Source: CAWHJB01 sp963698715 | Lineage (GTDB): Bacteria > Chloroflexota > Anaerolineae > Anaerolineales > UBA4823 | NCBI GenBank assembly: GCA_963698715.1 | Contig: CAVORW010000005.1 | Span: 62,001-126,000 of the forward strand | Reading direction: 5' to 3' | DNA length: 64,000 nt | Shown: positions 48,210 to 57,052 of the stretch, in pieces | How positions within the stretch are numbered: position 1 is the first letter of the stretch | Layout of the letters: every line of letters starts with the position of its first letter | The notes under the pieces: generated by a model | What the model saw: only the letters and a program-made list of their open reading frames with translations | Told to the model about the DNA's origin: nothing | Database searches by the model: none | Translations under genes and position numbers: made by a program

Positions 48210-50744
48210 ATGAGAAGACCCGCCGTTCGCCTTGTTATCCAAATCTTACTATTTTTTATTCTCAGCTTAACCACAAGCTGCAATATGCCTGCTTTGATAT
48301 TTCCCGATCCCGAAGTGGATTCTGTTGTTTCGATAGTCCCAGAGGGCGAAATATCCACGCCAGTTCCGCTACCACCTCCACCTCAAACTGAAATGACCTT
48401 TCAGGTCCAGCTGCCAGATAATTCGCCCCCGGATCAATTGATCTTCCTTACTATACTGGATGAGGTTACAGGCCTCTCGCTAAATGCCGAATCCCATCCC
48501 ATGCAGCCTGGAGAGGCTGAAGACAGCGGACAAATATTCTATTCGATCAGTTTGCCGTTTCCCCTGGGTTCAATTATCCAATATCGATATGAAAGACAGG
48601 CCGAAATTGCGACTGTCGGGGAATATATATCCGATGATCGCCCTGTGCGCTACCGGATGTACCATGTAGAAGGGCCTGGAAAAGTTGAGGATGTGATCAG
48701 CCGCTGGGCAGATACTGAGATGATCGGATCTACCGGGCGAATCAGCGGCAAAGTTATGGATAACGAGACGGGTGAAGGGGTACCTCAGGTGCTAATTGCC
48801 GCCGGCGGCGAGCAGACATTAACCTCATCGGATGGCAGCTACCTTTTAGAAGGTCTGCCGCCAGGTGTGCACAACCTGGTCGCTTTTACGCTGGATGGCT
48901 CTTATCGCACTTTCCAGCAAGGAGCATTGGTTGCGGCCGAATCTACAACCCCGGCCCCAATCAGTCTGACCAAGGCTGCCAGAGTCAATGTGATCTTTGT
49001 GGTATCCCTGCCGGATGGCACGCCACCTGCCGTTCCCGTTAGGATAGCTGGTAATCTTGTGCAATTTGGAAATACATTCGCAAACCTGGCAGGAGGGGCC
49101 AGCACGATATCGGTCCGCATGCCGGTGCTTACGCCATTACCAGATGGGCGTTATACATTAACCATTGAGATGCCAGCTGGCGCATATTTAAACTATAAAT
49201 ACACTCTTGGGGATGGGTTCTTCAATGCAGAACACGATCCGGATGGCGCTTATCAATTGAGACACATCGTCATACCGGATGAAAATGTTCTGATCGAAGA
49301 TGAGGTGAGCACCTGGAGTTCCAGCAGCCGTGGCCCTCTGACATTTGATGTGTCTGTTCCGGCGAATACACCCCCAGAAGACCAGATCACAATCCAGTTT
49401 AAACCGGTCTACGGCTGGACAGAACCGATTCCCATGTGGCGCCTGAGCGAGACCCGCTGGGCTTATGTTCTATATAGCCCGCTCAATCTGCCTGGAGACC
49501 TCAATTACCGCTACTGCCGAAACAGCCAATGCGGTATTGCCGATGATATTGATACCAAAGGCCCATTCGCGGCAGGACGGTTGGCAGCGATCAGCGCTGA
49601 ACCTCAGAAGTTCGTCGATGAGGTCAAATCATGGGCCTGGCTGGGGACCGAGGCGGAGATTCCTGAAATTGATACCAGCCGCGTGGATTCCGCCCCCCAT
49701 TTTGGGGCCGGGATTGAGTTTGAAGCAACTTACCACCCATCCTGGTTAGCCCGCATGCCCTTTGCATTGGAGGACGTGCGCGCCACGGGGGCGCAGTTTG
49801 TGTTCCTGGCGCCGACCTGGACCTACCTTCGAAATACCCAACCTTTGCTGGCCCCAGTTGCCGGGCAAGACCCGCTCTGGTACGACCTGGTCGAGATTGC
49901 CCAACAAAGTGAACTGCGAAGCATCCAAACAGCCCTATTCCCCCAGCCCAGCTTCCGAATTGAAACCGATGAGTGGTGGCAAACTGCTCCGCGCGATTTC
50001 GGTTGGTGGTTGGTCTGGTTCGAACAGTACCGCACGTTCGTTCTACACCATGCCGATCTGGCCAACCGGATTGGATCAGCCGGACTGGTGTTGGGGGGTG
50101 AGTGGCTTGCACCTGCCCTACCTGGCGGGCTGCTGACGGATGGCAGCCCTTCTGGCGTTCCAGCCGACGCCGAACAGCGCTGGCGGGATTTGATCGCCGA
50201 GGTTCGCAGCAGGTACAACGGCTCCCTGCAATGGGCTTTGCCATATGATAGCATTCCGGATGCGCCCGCCTTCATGGATGCTGTCGATACAATTTACTTG
50301 CTATTCAATGAACCACTCGCTTCCGAAGCCGACGCGACCTCCTCCCAAATGGCCTTGGAAGCCGGGCGTCTGCTCGACAATGGTGCCCTGCCAATTTTTT
50401 ACTTATTTGACAAACCGATCTTGATTGCAGTAAGCTATCCGTCTGCTTATGGCAGTGCGACCGGCTGCATCGTTAGTGCGACAGAGGGATGCGCCCGACC
50501 CGCTGAGCTGTCCCCCACACTCCCCGATCAGCCCACGGTAGGTGTCGATCTGATCGGGCAGATGGCTGCATATGATGCCATCTTGACTGCCGTCAGCCAA
50601 CGAAACTGGTTGAATGGTGTCATCGTCCGTGGTTATTATCCGCCTGCAGCTATTCAATACAAATCTGCCTCGGTTCATGGCAAGCCTGCTGAGGCGATCT
50701 TAAAAGCCTGGTTTGACCTGTTAGCGCCTCCATTGGCTCCCTAG
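48210..50744 (+). CDS. Secreted lipoprotein with starch-binding-like modules and TIM-barrel-like domain
   Basis: An 844-residue protein with lipoprotein signal (lipobox SLTTSC, Cys24). Order: Pro-rich linker; CBM20-like module (about 57-165; FQVQLPDNSPPDQLIFLTIL); a carboxypeptidase-regulatory beta-sandwich (about 175-255; ISGKVMDNETGEGVPQVLIA); two more CBM20-like modules (about 260-370 and 380-480); and a C-terminal domain (about 500-840) resembling glycoside-hydrolase TIM barrels (RSIQTALFPQPSF, LVLGGEWLAPALPGG). The modules share the D[NGT]TPP edge motif. A surface polysaccharide-binding or -degrading role is likely; catalytic residues are not assigned. Confidence 0.75.
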   Translation: MRRPAVRLVIQILLFFILSLTTSCNMPALIFPDPEVDSVVSIVPEGEISTPVPLPPPPQTEMTFQVQLPDNSPPDQLIFLTILDEVTGLSLNAESHPMQPGEAEDSGQIFYSISLPFPLGSIIQYRYERQAEIATVGEYISDDRPVRYRMYHVEGPGKVEDVISRWADTEMIGSTGRISGKVMDNETGEGVPQVLIAAGGEQTLTSSDGSYLLEGLPPGVHNLVAFTLDGSYRTFQQGALVAAESTTPAPISLTKAARVNVIFVVSLPDGTPPAVPVRIAGNLVQFGNTFANLAGGASTISVRMPVLTPLPDGRYTLTIEMPAGAYLNYKYTLGDGFFNAEHDPDGAYQLRHIVIPDENVLIEDEVSTWSSSSRGPLTFDVSVPANTPPEDQITIQFKPVYGWTEPIPMWRLSETRWAYVLYSPLNLPGDLNYRYCRNSQCGIADDIDTKGPFAAGRLAAISAEPQKFVDEVKSWAWLGTEAEIPEIDTSRVDSAPHFGAGIEFEATYHPSWLARMPFALEDVRATGAQFVFLAPTWTYLRNTQPLLAPVAGQDPLWYDLVEIAQQSELRSIQTALFPQPSFRIETDEWWQTAPRDFGWWLVWFEQYRTFVLHHADLANRIGSAGLVLGGEWLAPALPGGLLTDGSPSGVPADAEQRWRDLIAEVRSRYNGSLQWALPYDSIPDAPAFMDAVDTIYLLFNEPLASEADATSSQMALEAGRLLDNGALPIFYLFDKPILIAVSYPSAYGSATGCIVSATEGCARPAELSPTLPDQPTVGVDLIGQMAAYDAILTAVSQRNWLNGVIVRGYYPPAAIQYKSASVHGKPAEAILKAWFDLLAPPLAP

Positions 50745-50795
50745 CAAATAGTAATCTCCGGCACCAGGGATCAATAAATTTCTTCAGATTTGGTT

Positions 50796-50843
50796 TGCGG
50801 TTAGTAGTTTTCAGGGCGTATGCCCAGATCACTACTAACCGCA
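50796..50843. repeat. Compound palindrome after the lipoprotein gene
   Basis: Outer 13-bp perfect stem (50796-50808 with 50831-50843, TGCGGTTAGTAGT) enclosing an inner GGGC/GCCC stem (50814-50825). The right flank TCCAGAGATTTCC matches the flank motif of the palindromes at 36507 and 52082. It probably also ends transcription of the lipoprotein gene. Confidence 0.7.
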
Positions 50844-50908
50844 GATCTTTTATCCAGAGATTTCCGTTGAGCTGGTATGATACAATCTAAATAGAGATTA
50901 ATCCGGGG

Positions 50909-50914
50909 TATAAT
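50909..50914 (+). promoter_or_regulatory. -10 box of the 50927 gene
   Basis: A perfect TATAAT 12 bases before the ATG at 50927, with an A/T-only gap and no ribosome site. The leader would be about five bases. Confidence 0.45.
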
Positions 50915-50926
50915 AAAATTAATTCT

Positions 50927-51394
50927 ATGGAAACTGAAAGCACACCCAAAGAAATCACACCTTATTACCAGCAAGATTCAGGCGCATCGGATGAGCTAAC
51001 CGGAAGCCAGAAGAAAACCCTGATCTCTGTCATCGCGGCGATTGTACTGCTGGTTATTGGCCTGGGCGTTGTAATTTGGTGGCTAGTTCAGCCCAGTACG
51101 GATACCGGCAGAGTACGCGATATTTTCATCATTTTCATGGCGTTTGAGTCGCTACTGATTGGGTTTACCCTCGTCATTCTGATCGTGCAGCTGGCCCGTT
51201 TAATTAACTTGCTGCAAAATGAGATCAAACCAATCATTGATTCGACCAATGAAACAGTTAGCAACTTACGAGGCACTGCTGCTTTCTTAAGTGATAATTT
51301 GTCTGAACCTGTAATCAAGTTGAATGAATACCTGGCAGGCCTAGCTGAAGTGTTTAAAGTAATCGGCCTGACTCGTAAACGTCCAAAAAAATAA
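50927..51394 (+). CDS. Two-TM membrane protein (DUF948-like, hypothetical)
   Basis: A 155-residue protein with a polar N-terminus (1-28), two membrane helices (about 30-55 and 66-90) and a C-terminal amphipathic helical part (LINLLQNEIKPIIDSTNETV, LNEYLAGLAEVFKVIGL) like the DUF948 proteins that often accompany YtxH-domain proteins. No enzymatic role is evident. It precedes the YtxH gene by 24 bases, so the pair probably acts together at the membrane. Confidence 0.7.
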   Translation: METESTPKEITPYYQQDSGASDELTGSQKKTLISVIAAIVLLVIGLGVVIWWLVQPSTDTGRVRDIFIIFMAFESLLIGFTLVILIVQLARLINLLQNEIKPIIDSTNETVSNLRGTAAFLSDNLSEPVIKLNEYLAGLAEVFKVIGLTRKRPKK

Positions 51395-51418
51395 ATACGC
51401 ACAGAAGGAGTGAAAGAA

Positions 51419-51805
51419 ATGTCCGATCGAGATTCTGACTTTGGAAACTTTTTAGCCGGCTTCATCATTGGCGGCTTGGTTGGCGCGGCAGTTGCACTGC
51501 TCATGGCCCCTCAATCCGGCGAAGAAACCCGCACGGTGATCAAAGAAAAAAGTATTGAGCTGAAAGATAAAGCCGTTGAGACTGCTGATGAAACCCGCGA
51601 TCGAGCCGAGCAAGCTTTAGAAGACGCCCGCGTGAAAGCAGAAGAGGCTGTTAGCGAGCTTCGTAAGCGGGCTGATGAAGTTGCTCGTACGACCAAGGAA
51701 AAAGCCACCGAGCTTCAGGAACGGGGCCAGATTGTTGTTGATGAACAAAAAGCCAAGATAGATAGTGCTCTCAAGAAAGAAACCGGCAAATCTACAGAAG
51801 CTTGA
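51419..51805 (+). CDS. YtxH domain-containing protein
   Basis: A 128-residue protein with an N-terminal glycine-rich membrane helix (FLAGFIIGGLVGAAVALLMA) and the PQSGEETR motif of YtxH, followed by a long charged helix with 7- and 11-residue periodicity rich in Ala, Glu and Lys, resembling LEA-like or apolipoprotein helices. The family is linked with general stress in Bacillus; the mechanism is unknown. The ATG at 51419 has GAAGGAG upstream, whereas a GTG three codons earlier would swallow it. Confidence 0.85.
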   Translation: MSDRDSDFGNFLAGFIIGGLVGAAVALLMAPQSGEETRTVIKEKSIELKDKAVETADETRDRAEQALEDARVKAEEAVSELRKRADEVARTTKEKATELQERGQIVVDEQKAKIDSALKKETGKSTEA

Positions 51806-52119
51806 TGCTAGAGAGATTCGTTGTTTTAGTATAGAATATTGTCACATATTTGAGGCGATTCAACTAATCTCGCCTGAATATCGAATACAATGGTCTGTTT
51901 TGCAAGCCACGGCTTACATTAACAGACCTTTTGTTGTCTTCGCAACCTAAATGGACCAGCTACCAAAACAAACCCGACTTAGACAAGCCAAAACATGGGT
52001 GCTTTGGGAAATCCTGTGATGAGGCCCTGATTTGGGGGTAAGAGTGTGCGGCGCACGCCCACACCCCCAAATCTGGAATACCACCCCGGAGATTCCCAAG
52101 GATACTTATTCATTTATTA
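51806..52119. other. Convergent intergenic region with long palindrome
   Basis: 314 bases between YtxH (+) and the NAD(P)HX repair gene (-), no gene seen. The first half is AT-rich; the second half holds the palindrome at 52029-52073 framed by TTTGGGAAAT (52003) and CCCCGGAGATTCCCAA (52083-52098). Confidence 0.6.
52029..52073. repeat. Dispersed palindromic element, bidirectional terminator position
   Basis: Outer stem GATTTGGGGG (52029-52038) with CCCCCAAATC (52064-52073), inner GTGTGCG/CGCAC pairing. The outer flanks, TTTGGGAAAT and CCCCGGAGATTCCCAA, are the same as around the otherwise unrelated core at 36452. It lies between convergent genes. Confidence 0.75.
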
Positions 52120-53715
52120 TCAGGTCAAGTCGGAAATGATATCAATGACAGAACGAAGGATATCCCCTGCCAATACAGAGGCGGTATTACCAAATCGGTC
52201 GGCTGCCAATAAACCCGCCTGTGCGTGAATCCAGGCAGCAGCAACTGCTGCTTCAAAAGCGGGCAAGCCCTGAGCCAGCAATCCAACCACCAGTCCCGCA
52301 AGCACATCCCCACTTCCAGCTCGAGCCAAAGCCGAAGACGCTACGGGCACCACCACGGCTCGCCCATCAGGAGCTGCGATAACCGTAAAAGCCCCTTTAA
52401 GAATGACTACATGCCCCCATTCCTGGCTGAATTTTTTAGCGATGCCCATCCGATCGGATTGGATATTGGCAACAGATAGACCTGTGAGGTAGCTCATTTC
52501 GCCCGGATGAGGGGTTAGGACTGCAGGGGCAGGCAAACGTCTGGGCCAATCAGGCACCTGCGCCAACAATTTTAACCCATCGGCATCCAGAATCAGTGCG
52601 GGAGAATCTATGCTGCTGGATCCCTGGGAAGAAAATCTGGTGCAGCCTTCTACAAATCGATTCATAAATTCTGCGGTAGGATCCTGCAGCCCAAAACCCG
52701 GGCCTAATAATAACCCGGTTACTCTGTCAAGATTGTTGAAGAGCACATCAGCTGCCGAAGACCCTATCCCACCCTGGGATTCTTGCAGCAGAAGCCAGGT
52801 TACTTCGGGCAGATGACCCGCCAGAGCGGTGTGAAGAGGGGCCGGAACTGCCAGGGTTACGAGCCCCGCACCACAGCGGTAGGCTGCTTCACCAGCCAGC
52901 GCAGCTGCGCCGGTAAAACTGAGAGAGCCCGCCACAACCATCGCAGTCCCAAAAGTGCCTTTGTGTGAATCCGGCGTTCGCTCCGGCAAAAAATCTTGGA
53001 CCATATCACGATCTGCTACACATGTCCGGATCGCTCGCCAGGCTTCCAGGGCTTCGCCATCCTCAGGCAGGCCAATTCCGACCAATTTTAATCTTCCTAC
53101 TAAATTGTAGGCTGGAAATTTTAATAATCCCTGCTTTACGGCCGCCATTGTCACCGTCAGATCTGCCGGTAAGCACTCAGCCGCTGCCTCACCGCTATCA
53201 CAGTCCACGCCAGATGGACAATCGACTGCCACAATATAGGGAGGCTCTGTTAGCCCACTTAGGAATTCTCCGGTGGCTGCCATAACTTCCGCCAGCCTGC
53301 CCCGCAGGGGTAGTTTTATCCCAGTACCCAGGATGCCGTCAAGCACAACCGCATATTGAGCCACCAGACTGCCCAGTTCATTAAGATTTGGATCTGCACC
53401 CACGCGGATCACTTTTACACCAGATTGGAGCAGTCGCTTCACGAGCGGATCATTTTCTGGACGCTCTTTGACAAGGTAAGCACATGCCGGCCAACCCTGC
53501 TGAGCAAGAGCCGTCAGAGCAACAAGTGTGTCGCCGCCGTTGTTGCCTGATCCTACCAGACCCAGCACCCCCCGCTGCCAATCGGAGCCAAATTCTAATT
53601 GGATTTGTTCAGCCAGGCCCCGACCGGCATTTTCCATCATCTGGTCGTAACCTAATCCGCTGGCATTGGCTTCCTGCTCAACAGCCACCATTTCAGCTAC
53701 GGATACTAATTTCAT
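52120..53715 (-). CDS. nnr: Bifunctional NAD(P)H-hydrate repair enzyme (epimerase plus dehydratase)
   Basis: Repairs hydrated NAD(P)H. The N-terminal half (about 1-215) is the YjeF-N/NnrE epimerase (ENAGRGLAEQI, GLVGSGNNGGDTLVALTALA, PYIVAVDCPSGVDCDSGEA). The C-terminal half (about 225-520) is the ADP-dependent dehydratase NnrD (SHKGTFGTAMVVAGSLSFTG, LTPHPGEMSYLTG, VVILKGAFTVI, ARAGSGDVLAGLVVGLLAQG). The total of 531 residues is normal. I start at the ATG at 53715 (MKLVSVAEM), with GAGGAG upstream. It is a housekeeping metabolite-repair enzyme. Confidence 0.95.
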   Translation of the reverse strand: MKLVSVAEMVAVEQEANASGLGYDQMMENAGRGLAEQIQLEFGSDWQRGVLGLVGSGNNGGDTLVALTALAQQGWPACAYLVKERPENDPLVKRLLQSGVKVIRVGADPNLNELGSLVAQYAVVLDGILGTGIKLPLRGRLAEVMAATGEFLSGLTEPPYIVAVDCPSGVDCDSGEAAAECLPADLTVTMAAVKQGLLKFPAYNLVGRLKLVGIGLPEDGEALEAWRAIRTCVADRDMVQDFLPERTPDSHKGTFGTAMVVAGSLSFTGAAALAGEAAYRCGAGLVTLAVPAPLHTALAGHLPEVTWLLLQESQGGIGSSAADVLFNNLDRVTGLLLGPGFGLQDPTAEFMNRFVEGCTRFSSQGSSSIDSPALILDADGLKLLAQVPDWPRRLPAPAVLTPHPGEMSYLTGLSVANIQSDRMGIAKKFSQEWGHVVILKGAFTVIAAPDGRAVVVPVASSALARAGSGDVLAGLVVGLLAQGLPAFEAAVAAAWIHAQAGLLAADRFGNTASVLAGDILRSVIDIISDLT

Positions 53716-54062
53716 TCGGCAATTTCTCCTCAATGATTAAAACGCAGTTGTTTGGCTGCGGATATTACAAAAGTTCCCAATAATGCGATTAAAAGTTTAC
53801 CACGCCAGCAATTATCGTGGGGCGCAATGGGAAGCAGTGTTCACTCGGCAATTCCACGGTCGTAAAGTTCACGACTCAGGATGCCTACTTCTCGGAGAAA
53901 TATTACCTGAACGAAGGATGCAGATCGATGAGAACGAGGAAGCAGTTAAAAGTAGCATAGTTGTGGCTCGAATCTATCTGGTTATACGCCAATAAAACGA
54001 GCCACAGCGACAACATTTAGGTGTTCAGGGATGATTGAGGGGCTGTAGATAGGGACTTCAAC
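53716..54062. other. Intergenic region, no supported gene
   Basis: 347 bases between two leftward genes. A 70-codon rightward open frame (53783-53995) exists, but it has no ribosome site, no recognisable family and runs against its neighbours, so I do not call it a gene. No strong hairpin is seen. Confidence 0.5.
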
Positions 54063-56753
54063 CTATAAAGGTTCTGATTTGCTCTTTCTTTCGTTCCAGC
54101 TCATAATATCATTAGGGTGATTGATCAGATGCTCAAGGATCTTTTGAGATGCATCTCTATCAAGTGGCATTGAAACTAAATACCCCTGGCCAAATTCACA
54201 ACCCATCGACTTCAATGTGTCCATCTGTCCAGTGGTTTCCATTCCCTCTGCAATGACGCCTACACCCAGGCGATGGGTAAGCGTCACAATCGCCTGGATA
54301 ATTTCCAACTGATTGTTGTCATTCAACATTTGGTCCACGAAGCTCTGGTCTATCTTTAATGCATTGATAGGGAATTGTGATAAGTAGTTCAGTGAAGAAT
54401 AACCCACACCGAAGTCATCGATTTGCACCTGGACACCCAATTTCTGCAGCTCCTTGAAAACTTCTAGAGTCAGTCGATTGTCTTCAAGGATCACATTTTC
54501 GGTAATTTCCAGTTTCAAATATTGAGGCTCTAAAGCAGTATCCGTTAATACCTGCTGGATGTGTGCTATCAGGTCTGGCTGAACAATTTGCTTTCCAGAA
54601 AGGTTTACACTGATCGTCAAAGGTGGATCGAAGGGTAGTTGTTGATGCCATTCAGCCATCTGGCGGCAGGCTTCTTTCAGTACAAAACGGTCCAGAGGAA
54701 TGATCAGGCCAGTATCTTCAGCCAGTGGAACAAATTGGCTTGGGGTTAGAAAACCCAACTTCTCATGTGGCCAACGAACTAAGGCTTCAAACCCGATAAT
54801 ATTTTTGGTTATCAAAGAAACAATCGGTTGGTAATATACTCGCAGCTCTTGATTAGCCAGCGCTCGCCGAAGTTCGACTTCCAATTCAAGCCGTTCTAAA
54901 ATTCGCTCGCGCATCACCGGGTCAAAGATTTCATAGCGGGCCCTACCGGAGGCTTTGGCAGAATACATCGCAATGTCGGCATCTCGCAGCACATCTTCGG
55001 AACGTTCATAACCAGCAGCGCTAAGGACGACACCAATGCTGGTGGTTATCTGTACATCGTGGCTGCCCAGCCGGTAAGGCTCAGCCAGTGATACAAGCAG
55101 CTCATTTGCAATGCCGGTAACTGAGGCGAGATTGCCGACATCATCCAGCAAGATCACGAACTCATCTCCTCCCAGCCGAGCGACAGTATCGGTTGCCCGA
55201 CGGCGAACTTCGATCCGGCGGGCAATCTCGATTAATAGCTTATCCCCCATCATATGTCCGAGACTGTCATTAATATTTTTAAACCTGTCCAAATCCAGGA
55301 ATAAAACTGCAAATTGGTATTCAGGGCGTCTTTTGGCGCGCTCAACCGCGAACCGCAGGTTTTCCATAAACAACGCCCGGTTGGCTAATTTGGTCAACCC
55401 ATCGTAGAACGCGTTCTGAAGCAGTTTCTCTTCGGCATATTTCCGGTCGGTCGTGTCAGTCAGCGAACCAGCCATCCGGTATGGCGATTCATCTGCACTT
55501 CGGATTGCAAACCCACGGCTCAGCATCCAGCGGTAAGCGCCATCTTTATGCATCATACGATGTTCATTCACAAAGTGCGGGGATAAACCCTTGATATGGG
55601 CGGAAATATCAAGCTTAAGCCGTTCAATATCTTCCGGGTGAACTCGGCTGAACCATTCACTTAACCGGGTAGTGATATCTTCATCCCCGTAACCAAGCAT
55701 TGATTTCCAACGGGATGAAAAATAGACTTCGTTCGTCCGCATATCCCAGTCCCATAAGCCATCATTTGCTCCTCGCATCGCCAGGGCGTAACGTTCTTCG
55801 CTCTCCCTGAGTGCCAATTCGACCTGCTGTCGATGGGTTATTTCTTGTTGGGCGTTCTGGTACAGATTGGCGTTCTCCAGAGCAATAGCTGCATAATCTG
55901 CCAGGGAGGCAAGGATCATTTCATCCCGGTCTGTGAACGGCCGTCGTCGGAATTGATTATCAACCGAAAGTACCCCAATGACAGCACCTTTCGAAAAGAT
56001 TGGTATGTGCAGCAAACTATGGACCAGGTATCCAGTTGTTACCTTTAGACTGGGTTTATCGCCGCTTTTAGAAGTCCGGACTGGTTTGCCAGACTGGATC
56101 ACTCTACCCAGCAATGAGTCCTGAACGGGTAGCCGCATGGTTTTCACCCGATCGGCATCAATATTCTTGACCGCCCGCATGAATAATTTACCACCCTCAT
56201 CCAAAATCGCCAGGAAGCCTTCATCTGCCTGTGTGAGCAGCACGCCTGCGTCCACAATCCTACGCAAAACCTCATCCGTTTCAAGGGTAGAAGTCAAACT
56301 TTGTCCCACACGGGAGAGTACTTTGTGCCAGGAAAGTTGTTCTTGCAGCCGGGTAGTCAGGGTCGCTTTCTCCCGCCGCAACCGAGATTCCGAAAGCGCT
56401 CGGGTAATCGCTTCATTCAGCAATTCTGACTCGACAGGTTTTGGCAGGTAATCTTCAACACCCAACCGAAAAGCATCAGCCGCAATTTGTTCAGAACCAT
56501 GGGCAGTCGAAAGGATCGTTGGGATAGATATCCCTTCGCTGGATAAGCGACGCAGAAATTCAAGGCCGGTTGTATCTGGGAGCTGTAAATCCAGGATCAT
56601 CAACGATACCTGGCTTGATTTAATAATTTCGTAAGCTGTTTTTCCGTTATAGGCAACCAACGACTGATAGCCAAGCTCAGGCACAACTTTATGGGCGATA
56701 AAGTTGGCAATCTGTCGATTATCGTCTACGATTAGGATCGTTTCGTCACTCAT
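54063..56753 (-). CDS. Response regulator with GAF, PAS, GGDEF and EAL domains (cyclic-di-GMP turnover)
   Basis: An 896-residue signalling protein. Order: receiver (1-120; phosphoacceptor D55, K105), GAF (about 155-295), PAS/PAC (about 315-440; WDWDMRTNEVYFSSRWKSML), GGDEF (about 445-610; ARLGGDEFVILL 526-537) and EAL (about 625-875; IIGFEALVRW). The GGDEF motif and inhibitory I-site RATD (519-522, five residues before) are intact, as are EAL and the later DDFGVGYSSLNYL, so both synthesis and hydrolysis of c-di-GMP look possible. No histidine kinase is adjacent, so its phosphodonor is unknown. Confidence 0.93.
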   Translation of the reverse strand: MSDETILIVDDNRQIANFIAHKVVPELGYQSLVAYNGKTAYEIIKSSQVSLMILDLQLPDTTGLEFLRRLSSEGISIPTILSTAHGSEQIAADAFRLGVEDYLPKPVESELLNEAITRALSESRLRREKATLTTRLQEQLSWHKVLSRVGQSLTSTLETDEVLRRIVDAGVLLTQADEGFLAILDEGGKLFMRAVKNIDADRVKTMRLPVQDSLLGRVIQSGKPVRTSKSGDKPSLKVTTGYLVHSLLHIPIFSKGAVIGVLSVDNQFRRRPFTDRDEMILASLADYAAIALENANLYQNAQQEITHRQQVELALRESEERYALAMRGANDGLWDWDMRTNEVYFSSRWKSMLGYGDEDITTRLSEWFSRVHPEDIERLKLDISAHIKGLSPHFVNEHRMMHKDGAYRWMLSRGFAIRSADESPYRMAGSLTDTTDRKYAEEKLLQNAFYDGLTKLANRALFMENLRFAVERAKRRPEYQFAVLFLDLDRFKNINDSLGHMMGDKLLIEIARRIEVRRRATDTVARLGGDEFVILLDDVGNLASVTGIANELLVSLAEPYRLGSHDVQITTSIGVVLSAAGYERSEDVLRDADIAMYSAKASGRARYEIFDPVMRERILERLELEVELRRALANQELRVYYQPIVSLITKNIIGFEALVRWPHEKLGFLTPSQFVPLAEDTGLIIPLDRFVLKEACRQMAEWHQQLPFDPPLTISVNLSGKQIVQPDLIAHIQQVLTDTALEPQYLKLEITENVILEDNRLTLEVFKELQKLGVQVQIDDFGVGYSSLNYLSQFPINALKIDQSFVDQMLNDNNQLEIIQAIVTLTHRLGVGVIAEGMETTGQMDTLKSMGCEFGQGYLVSMPLDRDASQKILEHLINHPNDIMSWNERKSKSEPL

Positions 56754-57052
56754 TATAGATCGTTTGCCATACTACCAGCACGCGGCTGCCTTTGGGTGTT
56801 TGGGCACAACAGAAATTATGCAAGGATTATGCCATAAGCTTACCAACTATAGCGATCATTTACACCCCAAGGGTTTCCCACGTACAGAATGTGATCGTGG
56901 CGAGAATAGTGCCGGACCGACAAGGTACAGCATCCTGAAGATCGGAATTCTTGTCCAGGATTCGGGTTAACTATAATTGTTGTCGATCAGAACAACAAGG
57001 AGACAAGGTTTACAATCGTGTAAGGTCAATTCAAGCTTACAGATCTAGTAAT

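Noticed and set aside
49624..50244. 206-codon open frame opposite the lipoprotein gene
   Set aside because: Low-complexity Pro/Arg/Ser-rich translation typical of a reverse-strand shadow of a well-supported gene.
53783..53995. 70-codon rightward open frame
   Set aside because: No ribosome site, no recognisable family, opposite to both neighbours; probably chance.
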